Positions 1 to 12,300 of a stretch of 64,000 nt of DNA are shown here, piece after piece. The position numbers were made by a program, and so were the translations under genes. The notes beneath the pieces are model-generated. The model was given only the letters and a program-made list of their open reading frames with translations. It was not told where the DNA came from and did no database searches. This DNA is from Manduca sexta. Lineage: Eukaryota; Arthropoda; Insecta; Lepidoptera; Sphingidae. The first letter of the stretch is position 1; each line of letters opens with the position of its first letter. The DNA is taken from contig NC_051130.1 in the NCBI RefSeq assembly GCF_014839805.1, positions 2,790,001-2,854,000 of the forward strand. The letters are read 5' to 3'.

Positions 1-278
1 CTGTTGGGCACGGGCTCCTCTACTACTGAGAGGAATTAGGAATTAGTCCACCACGCTGGCATAGTAGGGATAGATAGGTTCACACACTCTCCAAGTTCCT
101 ATAGAGAACATTTCAGGTATGCGTTTCCTCACGATTGCCTTCACCGTTAAAGCAAGCGATATTTCACAAAGAATATACACATAATCTTAGAAAAGTCAGA
201 GGTGTGTACCCTTGGGATTTGAACCTGCGGATATTTGTCTATGCAGTCCGTTACACACACAACTAGGCTATCGCCGCT
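1..278 (-). repeat. tRNA-derived SINE, family A, copy 1 (cut by window edge)
   Basis: Family A is about 310 bp, with a tRNA-like head (box A like TAGCCTAGTTGG, box B like GGTTCAAATCC) and a body ending in GGGCTGATATTATT. This copy is reversed and loses its 3' tail at the window start. Confidence 0.75.
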
Positions 279-1174
279 AAATGAAATATATAGTGGAAAC
301 ATTATAATTTATTGAGTATCAAAAAAGGTTATAACTTTTATTTTCTAAGGTAGAGATGAAAATGTTAATTTTAAAGTGAAAATTCAAGTTGTTAATAAAA
401 AATCAAATGTTATAATACAATCTATCAGTGGTTCGCTTGAGACGAAGACGAGATTTTTCTATTTTATTTTTATTTCATTCGTATACGTTATCTTTGTTTT
501 CATATTCACCCAGTTAAAGATTTTTTTGACATACATATAGCACGTGTCTTCTGCTTTTCAAACTTGACGTTAGAAGAATTATCGTATAAACAAATAGCCA
601 AACAAAATAAATTTAATTGGATTGATTGGAGATTTTTCTAATCTGTGTACGACATATGTTTTGTTCGTGGCTCCGTCCACGTGAATATTGTCTAGATAAG
701 TCCTACTGGTATGCTTTGAATGTGGCAAAAACGACGACACGACTCCGTAACGGTTTATTTAATTGGTTGAGATTACCACGTGACTGACGCGTTGGTCTCT
801 TGTACATAACATCAAAATTAAAAGACATCGCCTTACGAGTTGTGTTTTTGGGACTAAGGGACTGAGCTCTTTTCCATAAGAAATGTATATAGAACTGTTT
901 ATAGATATGTTTGTAAGATAGAAATGAAAAGATTGTCACGCGGGTGAAACACGAATTAAATAGAGATAAAAATATAATATAATCATTCACTAGTATGCCG
1001 GGAAATATATTTGTGTAATGTGTAAATATAGTGAATTAACTTTCTTAAAATAACATCGAGAAGAAAAAACTGGCAATGATCCAAGAAAACGGGCTATTAA
1101 TGACACCAAAATATATTTTTTTTAATCGTTTTAACATCACTACGTTGGTGGCCCTACAACTCCTTAGTTTAGTG

Positions 1175-1493
1175 CATTGATTCCCAAAGTGGTCCAATGG
1201 ACCCCAGGGATTCACGGGAGATTCGACGGGGGTCTGCATTAGCGTGACCAAAAAGTGGGGTTTACGATTTGTCAGCGGGGGTCCACGAAAATTTATCTGG
1301 TTTGATAGTAAATAACTAAAATGTTGGCTTGACTTCGCCGATAGGCAGGTAATATTTTAAAAAGCTCGGCGACTGTTACTAGTAAAAACTTGCATATTCT
1401 GGGAAATATGGTAGAAATTTTGCTGCTGAGGGTCAACAGGCACCATCAAAATTTTGAAAGTGGTCTATGAGAAAAAAAGTTTGGGAACTTCTG
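1175..1493. mobile_element. hAT-like non-autonomous element
   Basis: Imperfect inverted ends (CATTGATTCCCAAAG and TTTGGGAACTTCTG, the TTCCCAAAG type common in hAT elements) flanked by a near-perfect 8-bp duplication (GTTTAGTG 1167-1174, GTCTAGTG 1494-1501). No coding content. Confidence 0.65.
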
Positions 1494-1546
1494 GTCTAGT
1501 GGCAATGGATATGGGCTGTAAATTAGGGGTCCTAACACGGATACTA

Positions 1547-1600
1547 CCAAAAATAATCAGAGATGTATATAGGTTTATATACATTTCTGATTATTTTTGG
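1547..1600. repeat. Short strong hairpin
   Basis: Inverted repeat with arms of about 25 bp around a 4-5 nt loop (CCAAAAATAATCAGA ... TCTGATTATTTTTGG), with one mismatch. Confidence 0.8.
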
Positions 1601-2813
1601 TTAGTTGGTTAGTCGACGACTTTAATTGATTTACCTCAAATAAACATTTTATTTGAATGTCTTTTTTGTTTGAAATAGTATTTATGAGATTTAAAATATC
1701 ATAAAATTATAATTATCTTAATGTTATTTACACACTGTTTTTAATAACAATTTCATAATTTGTTTTTCTTACTGCGCCTTGTGTAAAAAGCTATAACACT
1801 AAATTATGAAACATAAAAAAACAATTTTGAAAGATATAATATGAAACCAAAAAACACTTAAAATTTAGTATTTTTGCACGTATGGTCATTATTTTACTGA
1901 ACAGGATAGCGTCTAAAAATACATAGATCATGGTGAAATGCGTGAAACGCTCTAGTTTTGCTCGATTGAATACATCCAAAACCGACTTCTAATGACCACG
2001 GGCGAAGGATGCTTATTAATCATTGTTGTATATCGCACTGATTGCATCAGGGCTATTGAAGCCTTCGCATTGGTAACACAAAAAAGAATCATCAGGGAGA
2101 GTGAAGTCACTTGCCAAGCAAAACACCTTCGGTTCTAAACCTTTATCACTGAATCAGCAATATATCCTGTTTACGTTGTTTTAATTCCGATGATTGAACT
2201 TGACGCTTTTCGTCAATTCGTCATAACGATGGCCTGATGACGCTGTCACGTCCGCAGATGACCTTTGGGGAACACTATCAACATTAATGTACTATACACT
2301 GAATTAGGTGATAAATAGTGGATTGTGACCATGATTTAAGTTTTGATTGAGACATTCTATTTAAATTAATAAAGTTAATTGGATTTTTTTTATAAAATTA
2401 ATATGTAATAAAAGATAAGAGAAATAAATGTATAATTTAACTGTGAGTAGTGTCTGGCATCTTGGTTATTTCTTTTTGGTTGTGAGTTAAAAAAATATCG
2501 TTCAGCGTTTATCTAGTTACTTTGTAGTGAAATTACAATAGTCTAATTAATATTTAATGAATGTTTGTGAAAATGTTCGTTAGAAGTAAACTTAAAACAC
2601 TTTAACGTATATGGATGAAATTTGTCACACGGACAGAACATGTCGTGGATTATCACATAGGACTTTATACCGGTAATTTGCTTCCGAGGAAATTATTGTT
2701 TTTTTTATGAGATTTTTAAAATAGATGGCGTTGCCGTCGTACAGATGATATTATTTTAGGGCCTTTTATAGCGGCAAAGGGTTTTCACGAAGGTGAAGAT
2801 GTGAGCAACACCT

Positions 2814-3179
2814 TTTTTTTTTTTTTTTTTTCGCGGAGAAAGTGCCTTATGACTACCGCCCAGCCTTCGGGGGGGGGGGGGGGCGACTGAGCGGTTATGT
2901 TGGGGTCACCGTGCCTTACGGCCCGGCGTTGAGCCACCCGGATTTGATCTTGACCTTCGGGTGACCACCGGGCCGAGTCCCTAACCTATATACACGCACG
3001 GCATACCAACTAAAACTCCGGGGGTCATCACAATGTGCGAGATGTGCACAACGTACACTAAGGGCGGACGGCCCCCAGCCGCCCGCCGACGACCCCCCGA
3101 TGGCCCCTATTAATCGCCTTTTACGACAGGCAGGGGATACCGTGGTGGAATTCTCCAAACGCCCCCATTCCACAGGGCG
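2814..3179 (-). mobile_element. Poly(A)-tailed retroelement insertion with 16-bp target duplication
   Basis: Exact duplication GATGTGAGCAACACCT at 2798-2813 and 3180-3195 encloses 366 bp. On the - strand the insert is GC-rich, has a poly-C run, and ends in about 18 A residues (poly-T on the + strand, 2814-2831). This is the mark of target-primed reverse transcription. The body codes for nothing recognisable; it may be a SINE or a 5'-truncated LINE tail. Confidence 0.85.
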
Positions 3180-4258
3180 GATGTGAGCAACACCTAGTAT
3201 TTAGTAAAAATTCATTTTGATACACAAATAAAGTATAAATATTGTAAGTACTTATATAAAGTCTTAGCGCTGCCTGGGATGTCATTCAAACAACCTACAA
3301 TTATCTGCAGGACATATATTTTATAGGAAGGTAACTCGTTTTCACAACAGCATGTGAATAACACTTTTTTTGCCTAGCCTAATTTGCCACAGTTACAAGT
3401 TTGCTAATATAATTCATAGCCAATAATATTTTGTGTAGACGATCGTTGGTTTCTATGAAAAATATTACAGAGTGTCTATCACAAAACCAATGTCTGATTT
3501 TTTATAAAAAAGAAATGGAAACGTTTATAAATATTTTTGACTACCAACATTAAGTAAATAAACATCCATCCGTTTAAATTTCGAGTCACGTCCAATGATA
3601 GAATAGTCCCTAAATTACGTGTAATTCTGGTCACCGCAGTTAACCTGGCGCCGCGTCTAAAGATACATTGATATATACGAGTGCGCAAAAGTGTTATGTT
3701 AGTCGACTGCCAACAAGAAGCGCGCGCGCACCCCGACATACGCACGAACTATAATATTAGTGTCCGATATATTGTGAAGTGAATTTACGTATTTCATATA
3801 AAGGTATTTATTACTATTTATTTTTGAAAACTATTCAATTCGATTTAAATTTAACTTGAATTGCGTAGTAAAAGTTTAAGAATTCATAATAATTATTCTT
3901 AGTTTAGAAGACAGGGCTACTAAGAAGACTTGTAATATTTTTTATTTTTAGTTTAGAAACACTATCGTTTTTTAAAACATCATCTGATGGAAAACATATT
4001 TCAATCATAATAATTAATCTATTTATTCCTACTTGTTTATGAAGTTTCTCGTAATTTTTGAAAAAGTATTACTTAGGTACTTTATTTATTAGATTGATGT
4101 AAAAATGGGTTAATGAAAACTAAAGATATTATTTCAGCTGTAAATAAGTTTTATTACTTGGTGTTTAAAACCCCTACTAGAAAGGCCATTATGTATATAT
4201 TTTCGATTATTAGAAAGAAATTCTCGAGTGACATATACTCTCTTTAGTTAGGTTAGTA

Positions 4259-4560
4259 GCGGCAATAACCTAGTTTTGTGTGGACGAACTACCAAGACGA
4301 AGTCCGTAGGTTGGAATCAAAAGGCACGCACCTCTGTCTTTTCTAAAATTATGTGTGTATTCTTTGTGAATTATCGATAGCTTTAACGGTGTAGGAAAAC
4401 ATCGTTAGGAAACCTGTATATCTGAGATCTTTATAGGAATTTTGAAGGTGTGTGAAGTCTACCAATATACACTATATAAGTGTGGTGGACTAAGGCCTAA
4501 TCCCTCTCAATAGTAGAGGAGCCCATGCCCAGCAATGGGACAGTAGGGCTGATATTTTAT
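4259..4560 (+). repeat. SINE family A, copy 2
   Basis: Near full length and diverged; starts GCGGCAATAACCTAG and ends GGGCTGATATTTTA. Confidence 0.75.
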
Positions 4561-5926
4561 TTATTATTATATTAGATTTTCTAAGACTACAATTATTCTA
4601 CGTCTAGTTAAATTCTCAGCTGCAATTCTACAACAAATTGAAGAATTATTATTTAAGTACTTACGAAATAATATTTAAATCTCTAACATAACATATGATG
4701 CGGTTACATAGTTTACTCTCTTAATAATATTGATTATATTTCTTACGAATCTAATTTATTAATGTAACGTGAAATTGTAAGCTATATATTAGCTTCACTA
4801 TAAACCTCCGTAGCTTTCTATGCATATCATATCTAATAATTGTACTTATAAAATAATAAAAAAATAAATAAACGGAGCAGAAATTAATATATACATAAAT
4901 AATCAAAATTAATAAAATATAAAGTATAGCTTGTTATTAAAGGAGTTGTTTAATGACGTGGTAGGCTGATAATCACAGAAATGGCTCAATAGATTAGTTA
5001 CCTATTACCTGTCGCGAAAACATTAATTCGTCAGCATTAGGGGCTGCTCTAAAACCGGGCTTACTGTCCCTTCCTTAGCTTTGATATATTTTTTTATTTT
5101 TTATTTATTTATCATGTGAAGAATACGAATACTTACAATATAATATACTCACGAATATATTAAACGCCATACTATATTTTTAAATTAAATAAGTACATTT
5201 TTCTTATAGTTTCCGGCTGTATAAATAATAATTATTGTCGTTGAAACCACAGTCGACATTGAGAGAAAGACACCTGGCTCCATATTTAATAATTAATTGA
5301 CTAAAGCCTAAATTAGTACCCATATTTTTTTACTACGTAGAGCTTAGAGAATTCATTCTCCTCTAAGATATAAACAGATAAAGCGTCTGTGCAATTCATA
5401 ATAACGTAGAGGATTCTAACCCAGAATCTATTAGTCTTCAGCAGTGGCGAAAGGTGTTAGTAAGGTGTAATTGAACCCGACACATAGATACCAATATGAA
5501 TGCGGTTTGCAAATCGTTCTGAGGTTGATTAGACTCTGCATAAATTCTATATAAATGGAAGTCAGAAGGAATCGGGTTATAAGGTCCCTGACCTACTGAT
5601 CTTCAGCCTAAGGTTACTGCTTCAGAGATGACAATTCAACCCCACAAAGATATTATAGCAGACAATCTTAAATTTACCTTGAAGATTCATCGGATTTTAC
5701 GGAATTAATCTTGCGGACTCGTCTTCAAGGTTCACTTCACATCCCCCGACGGTTAACATGTGCTAGTTTACTTAATTTATTGATCCTGCATACAAGGCTA
5801 TTTTTAGACGTGTCTGATCTCATAACAGCAAGTTCAGGGTTAATACCTCACCGATATCCAAGAGTAGTTACTATGAAATAATATTAATTCATCGTAGCTA
5901 TTGTTTATACCTACTATCTCTAAATT

Positions 5927-6221
5927 TATTGCTTTGAATGACGAGACGAGCTTGCAGTTTGCCTGATGGTAAGCGATACGACCGCCCATAAACAGTAAGA
6001 ACACCATCCAACACCTTGAATTATAAAGTATTATTTGGTATTTTATTGCTCTCGCCATCCTGAGACATGAATTGTTTAGTCTTATTATACCCAGTAGTTA
6101 CTGGCTACAATGTTCTTCAAGCCGGAACACAACAGTAACTACACATTGCAACTTTACGGCAAAAATAGACATTGAGTTGGTACCTATTTAAGCGGACTCT
6201 CACATATGAGAGACCCACCAG
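5927..6221 (-). repeat. Interspersed repeat family C, copy 1
   Basis: Family C is about 310 bp, running from CTGGTGGTAGGTCTCTCATA to CTCGTCATTCAAAGCAATAA plus A residues. It has a poly(A)-like 3' end and no inverted ends, so it is probably a SINE or a LINE 3' end. This copy is reversed. Confidence 0.7.
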
Positions 6222-6615
6222 TGAAGTTAGTACAGTGAATTACCAAGTCTGTCCATCATAAAATTAATAAGTAAGGCCTGATTAAATAAATGTAACGCAC
6301 TAATTAGCCAGATTACCATAAACCCCCTTTGAGTATGTGATAATAATAGATGTAAGTAACTATGTAAAATCTATGTAACATTGTTAAAATACGTGCTGAA
6401 TGGGGTGGAATGCATCATTACGAACATGATGTCAGTCGATTAACAACTTTAAATATTTACTACGTGATGTAATATTTGATCGATCTGAAAAAAAACATCT
6501 GCCTTATCAGGTTTAATCTTTGAGGCATGCATTAGTGTAATCATCGCGAGGAAAAGTTACAACGTAGATATCTTTTGAAAAACGAAATAATTGTCTTTTT
6601 GCATTGAAATAAAAA

Positions 6616-6912
6616 GCGGCGATAGTTTGGAGTGGAACGGACTGCTGACATGATAGTTCGCAGGTTTCTAATCCAAGGATATGCACCTCTTTGTGTATTA
6701 TGTGTGTAGTCTTTGTGAATTTTCGCTCGCTTTAAAGGTGAAAGAAAACATTGTGAGAATAAGAAATTCTCTATAAATATGTTGAGGATATGTGAAGTCT
6801 GCCAATGCGCACTAGGCTAGCATAGTGGACAAAGGCGTTATCCCTCTCAATAGTAGAGGAGGTCCGTGCCACGCAGTGGGACAATATATAAATACAGGGT
6901 TGATACTATTAT
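6616..6912 (+). repeat. SINE family A, copy 3
   Basis: Starts GCGGCGATAGTTTGG, ends AGGGTTGATACTATT. Confidence 0.75.
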
Positions 6913-7830
6913 ATTAATTTTAAATATTGAGGTTTCCGTGCCGCATCATAGGTAGTGCAATACATACCTCTTGCTATACAGCGCGGTAATGTTTCCAGCG
7001 TTATGGACATCTTTGCGCCAGGTATGCTCCGGGGCTCTTTGATTAGTTTTAAGACAAACGTTTACTCAAATGATTTTAAAAATGTAACTTTTATTTATAA
7101 TAGTTATCTTGTAATTTTAAATTGTCTTAAAATATTTTGAATCAAATGTTTTTACTAAATACAATAACAACATAAATGTTTTAAACGATGTAGGAGACAT
7201 GACTGAACTGGTTTTGTTCCGACATAGCTGTCAGCTTTACTTTAATTCTAGTTGACATGTCCATAAAAAACGAAGAGTTGCGGTTAATGCACTCTTGAGG
7301 TCTTACTAACGGATATAGATTCCAGACTGGCGGGTCTTAGGTTCGACTCTCAGATCGAGCACACACAAAACGCAAAAAATGAGTTTCAAAATCGTATGAG
7401 ATTGGACCACTCAGTCCGTAGGGGCAATTAATCGAAAGTACCGAAACATGTTTTGTGCTGATACCACTTCGAAGTGAGAAGAGGAGAGTTGTTCACACAT
7501 ATCAATATTTTTTTAAACTGAAAAGCATTTTAAACATTTTGCACAGTAACAAAACATACAGATAAGCCTATCAAAAGAACAATATGAAAAACAAACAAAA
7601 CAATTCAGATTTTTATATTAATAGAATGTTGGCTTGATATCTATTTCTGTCATGGCAACAACCGCAAGTCGGGCTTTAGTTTTGCGAAGCGAATTATATT
7701 GCTTTCTTTTTAGATCTTATTGACTTTTTATTACTAACAAACCCGATTAACTATTTTTATATCAAACTTTATTTTTTTATTTGTTTTCAGTCATATGTTA
7801 TAATTAATTGAATCCTGCTATTAAATGTTT

Positions 7831-8072
7831 GCGTCGGTGACATAGTTGCATTGTACGACTGCAGTGCTGAGGTCTTGGGTTCGTTCCCGGGTCGGGCAAA
7901 ATCATATTGGGTTTTTTTTATTCGGAATGGGTACGGAGTCTGGAATTTGTGCCCGATATGAGGATAGGTTACCTATCACATCATGGAACGGAAAATATAC
8001 GGCGGAAAGTGGGTACCTATGTTACGCATCTACCTACCCCTTTGGGGATAAAAGGTGTGAGTGTATGTGTAG
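7831..8072 (+). repeat. tRNA-derived SINE, family B, copy 1
   Basis: Family B has a tRNA-like head with box B GGTTCGNNNCCCGGGTCGG, then a body with TTTGTGCCCGATATG and ATCACATCATGG(A/G)ACGGAA and an end near CCCCTTTGGGGATAAAAGG. It is different from family A. Confidence 0.75.
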
Positions 8073-8965
8073 TAGTAAATATCAATGCTTTTAGTTATCA
8101 GTTTATCGATTGTCTTAATGTAAGGGACGTAGTATTTTACAGTGAAAATTTATAGGTTGTTGCTTCTTACTGTCGAAGAAGACATGGCGGTGCGTTTTAT
8201 GAAAAGTTAGCGTCTTGCTGTTTCTATAACGATTCAACTGTTGTTGTCTTAATATTTATAGTCTTGTATGGCTCTTACAAATTTAATCTTGTAGAATTTG
8301 ATTTCTATGAACCCTCCTCTCCTCAACACAACTGTTTTACCAGATTTCCTAATTCAAATATAATGATTCAATATAATTAGTATTTATATTTCTTTTATAA
8401 ATATTAAATAAAACCTATCGTCAATAAAACGTTCCATAAAACTATTTATTATAATAGGAATGCTAATGTTAGATGGTACCATGCAACTGTTTTGAAGTGG
8501 AGCCAGCATATTGTGGTCATCGATATTTCGATGCAGTTCATTGAAGATTTTGAACTAACCTTGGCCCGTGTTTGCTCACAACTAGTCATACACATTGTAT
8601 TAGCTAATTTTATAATTATTCTGTTATAATGCTAGGGTATTAGACTGCGGGATTAGTTCAGTATTTGTTAATTAAAATATTAAGGACATTAGTATACCAG
8701 GGAGGTTATAAATAGGGTGAGTTTCATTGTTCTATAGGGTAATTGTAATGTGGAAACATTTCGACTTCTCCCACATGTCTGTAGGCAGATCAATAGAGTA
8801 GTCATTTTTTGTAAAATCAATAAATAAGTTAAATAAAATCATATTTTTTTTTCACCAATGTGAAATCAAATCGTTGGTTTATGGAATTGTGGTTTTGAAT
8901 TTAAAATTAAGTTCCTAATATACTCTGAAGTACATTTTTACATATAGGAGCAACTATACAACAAA

Positions 8966-9277
8966 GCGGCGATAGCCTAGTTAGTTGTGGAACGGACTGC
9001 CGAGGCGAATGTTTGCAGGTTCAAATACTAAGGGCACACACCTCTGAATTTTCTAAAATCATGTATTCTTTGTGAATTATCGCTTGCTTTAATGGTAAAG
9101 AAAAACTTCGTGAGGAAGCTTGCATACTTGAGAAATTCTCTATAGGAATTTTGAGGGTGTGTGAAGTCTACCAATCCGCACCTGGCCAGCGTGGTAGACT
9201 AACCTAATCCCTCTTAGTAGTAGACGAGGCCCGTGCAGCAGTAGGCCAGTATATAATACAGGGCTTATATTATTATA
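8966..9277 (+). repeat. SINE family A, copy 4, ending 22 bp before TG-1 exon 1
   Basis: Full-length copy (GCGGCGATAGCCTAGTTAG ... GGGCTTATATTATTA). Its end is followed by 22 bp containing the polypyrimidine tract and acceptor of TG-1 coding exon 1. Confidence 0.8.
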
Positions 9278-9316
9278 CAACCAAGTTTATTTTTTTCAGG
9301 AAAAGGAAAGTGCATC

Positions 9317-9387
9317 ATGGAGCCGCTACTAGTAGATGTTGTACATTTCTACCCCAGAGAAAACGCACAGCCCCACAACACTGTCAA
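9317..9387 (+). CDS. Tg: TG-1 coding exon 1 (residues 1-24)
   Basis: Starts [20 protein letters not shown]. The exon itself begins at 9300 after a TTTTTTTCAG acceptor, so a non-coding 5' exon must lie upstream; I could not place it. The donor is GTGAGT and the intron is in phase 2. The context gcatcATGg is shared with TG-2. Confidence 0.88.
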
Positions 9388-12300
9388 GTGAGTACCACCG
9401 CCAAAAAAAAACAAGCGGCATGCGTATATTTAGAAAATACCAACATATACTCAAAACTATTTACTCATAGTCGTGGGTAACGGGTCTCAACTAATACCAA
9501 ACCGGTTCCTCATGATTAAAACTGGTTACATGTTAAAAATATAAGGATAATATGTAATACGAAAATATTTTTAAACAACAAAATATATGTCTTTAGGCGT
9601 CACGCAAACGCTGTCAATTTCTAACTGAGAAATTCTAGATTACTATAAAACTAACAACTGATTTTGCAATATCTATCAGTTCCGTTATTCATGGTAGTGA
9701 CAGAATTTGTAAGGCATCTTAGTTTAGAAAAAAAATCTGTAAATGCAACAGATCATTATCTAAAAGTATCTTCAGAAATCAATCCAAGATTTAATTCATT
9801 CAGGTTCGAAGTAGTGAACGATGAGGACCCGAAAACCACGATAGTCCGTCGTGGCCAGCCTTTCAATGGCGTGGTGCGTTTCAACCGACCCTACAATGAA
9901 GCCGAAGACTTGGTGCAACTTGTCTTCTCTCTGGGTAAGCACTTTTCACTAAGTTTTTTAATCAAATTTTTTTTTACTTTTCCAACAATACTGGTGGTAG
10001 GTATCTCATATGTGAGTCCGCCTGGGTAGGTACCACTGCAAATTACAATGTCTATTTCTGCTGCCAAGCAGCATTGTATTGTCACTGTTGTGTTCCGGCT
10101 TGAAGAATATTGTAGCCAGTGTAACTACTGGACATAATAAGACTAACATCTGATGTCTCAGGATAGCGAGCGCAGTGGAATACTAAACAATACTTTGTAA
10201 TTCAAGGTATTAGACTATGTTTTTACTGTTTATGGGCGGTCGTATTGCTTACGATCAGGCGAACGGCAAGCTCGTCTCGTCAATCAAAGCAATAAAAAAG
10301 TAATATTTATGAAAGAAGTGCCAGTTCTAAGTTCACTTGAATTTAAAAATGGAACAAAAAAAAATCTTTTCCACATCATGGTCTTTCTTGCGGTTTTTAT
10401 TGTAGTTTAAGCGCATCGTAAGCATTTTGAGCCGAATATAAAGAGACATAACAACACTTTTTTGGTCGAAATTTTTATAGAACTTCATTTCTTCTTCTTC
10501 TTAATCGTTCCCTCATTACTGATGATATTAGAGCTTCACTAGGATTAACCATTAACATCAGATACAATCAAGACCTTAGTAAAATAGAGAGACAGAACCA
10601 ATCAAAATCTAAAACGTACCTTTTTTGTAGGTGACAAACCTCAGATGGAAACCCAGGGCTCCATGTACCTCCGCCAAGACGCAGTGCCAAACAAACATAC
10701 CTGGACAGCAAAGCTGATAGCAATCCAAGATAACACACTGTCCTTCGAGGTAAGTTTTTAATAATTATGATTTTCTGTTGGCCTGACGATTTTGTGTTTG
10801 AATCTTCCTGGTTTTATGTTTATTAGTTTTCATTTATTATTAAGTAATAAGTTCTTCTTAATAAGAGTCCTTTTATTTTATGATGTTGCTCTAGTACTTT
10901 ATTTCGAACTACTGATTTTTTCTTTCACGGGCACGGCTAAGTGTCTCCACTGCACCTGATGGTAACTGGAGTGGAGTCCAATTGAATGTCGACTAACGAG
11001 CGATGATTACCCCTTAGCAGTTGACACAATTATGCCGGCCTGTTGAAACCGAATATACACAGGCTGATCCCGGAACGCGACACTTATGTAGGCCACTATG
11101 GCGGGTTTTAACACCTTGTGTACAGTGGTCGCTATCCGGGCGGATATAAAATATATCCTACCACCAGCAAGTCTGTGTAGTCTTCAAAGTCACAGGTTAA
11201 TTGTTCGCCCCCTGGCGGATTTTAAAACCATGTTAATGTATGCTGGTTAATGCTTTTGCTCATCCATAAATAAAACGCATAACCACATTCCTTCACGCGT
11301 TTTATTATAGTACGTTTTTTCCCAACCACCGATTTATACGTCGCAATTTACAAACATTATCTAGATTAATTCAAAACTTGTTCCAGCATATAAGGTTAAA
11401 TTTAGTTGCGTAACCTAAATTGCTGACAAATTACTATATATCGACGCTATTTTGCCCATTTCAAACATGTTTTAAGCACTTAAACGCATAGACGTAATAA
11501 CATACGCGCATAGACGTGATTTCCAAATGTTTTTATAGCATGTCTAGATCAAATAATAAAATAAAGTTAATTCTGACTTTGAAGCAAAAGTTTTGCAAGA
11601 AAAGAGGAAGAGGTTATAAAGGAGTGGGGCGAGTTATACCGCCAAACACTCCCACACACAATAATAGAGTTAAAATTAAATCAGTTTTAACTTACTACGC
11701 ATAATTCCCACATCAAAGTAAGACACCAATGTTGTGTTGTGGGACCACAAGTATCATGGAGTCTTAATACAATAGACTATAATATCTAACATATTGAAAA
11801 ACCCTGATATACAATCAGAATCTCCGTCGTGCAACACATTAGACAGAAACAAATATTTACGGATTGCACAAACAATGTATTCCTGAATAGTAACATATTA
11901 GACAAAGTTTATCCGATTTCAAACTCCATAATATTATTTTGAAAAGCAAAACCGTGCCAATTTTATGATGTGATCGTATTAGATCAATTTTATACAAAAA
12001 CGCATATCCTGTTTTTCATATTTCATATCCAGATTTTATATCTAATAATAAATAATAGCGGCGATAGCCTAGATGGGTATGGAACGGACTGCCAAGACGA
12101 ATGTCCGCAGGTTTAAATCCCTAGGGCACACACCTCTGACTTTTCTAAAATCATGTGTGTATTCTTTGTGAATTTATCGTTCGCTTTAACGGTGAAGGAA
12201 AACATCGTGAGGAAACCTGCATATCTGAGAAGTTCTCTATTGGAATTTCGAAGGTGTGTGAAGTCTACCAATCCGCACTAGGCCAGCGTGGTGGACTAAG

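Noticed and set aside
7290..7505. Another tRNA-derived SINE
   Set aside because: A GGTTCGACTCTC box-B-like sequence is present, but no second copy in the window allows boundaries or family membership to be shown.
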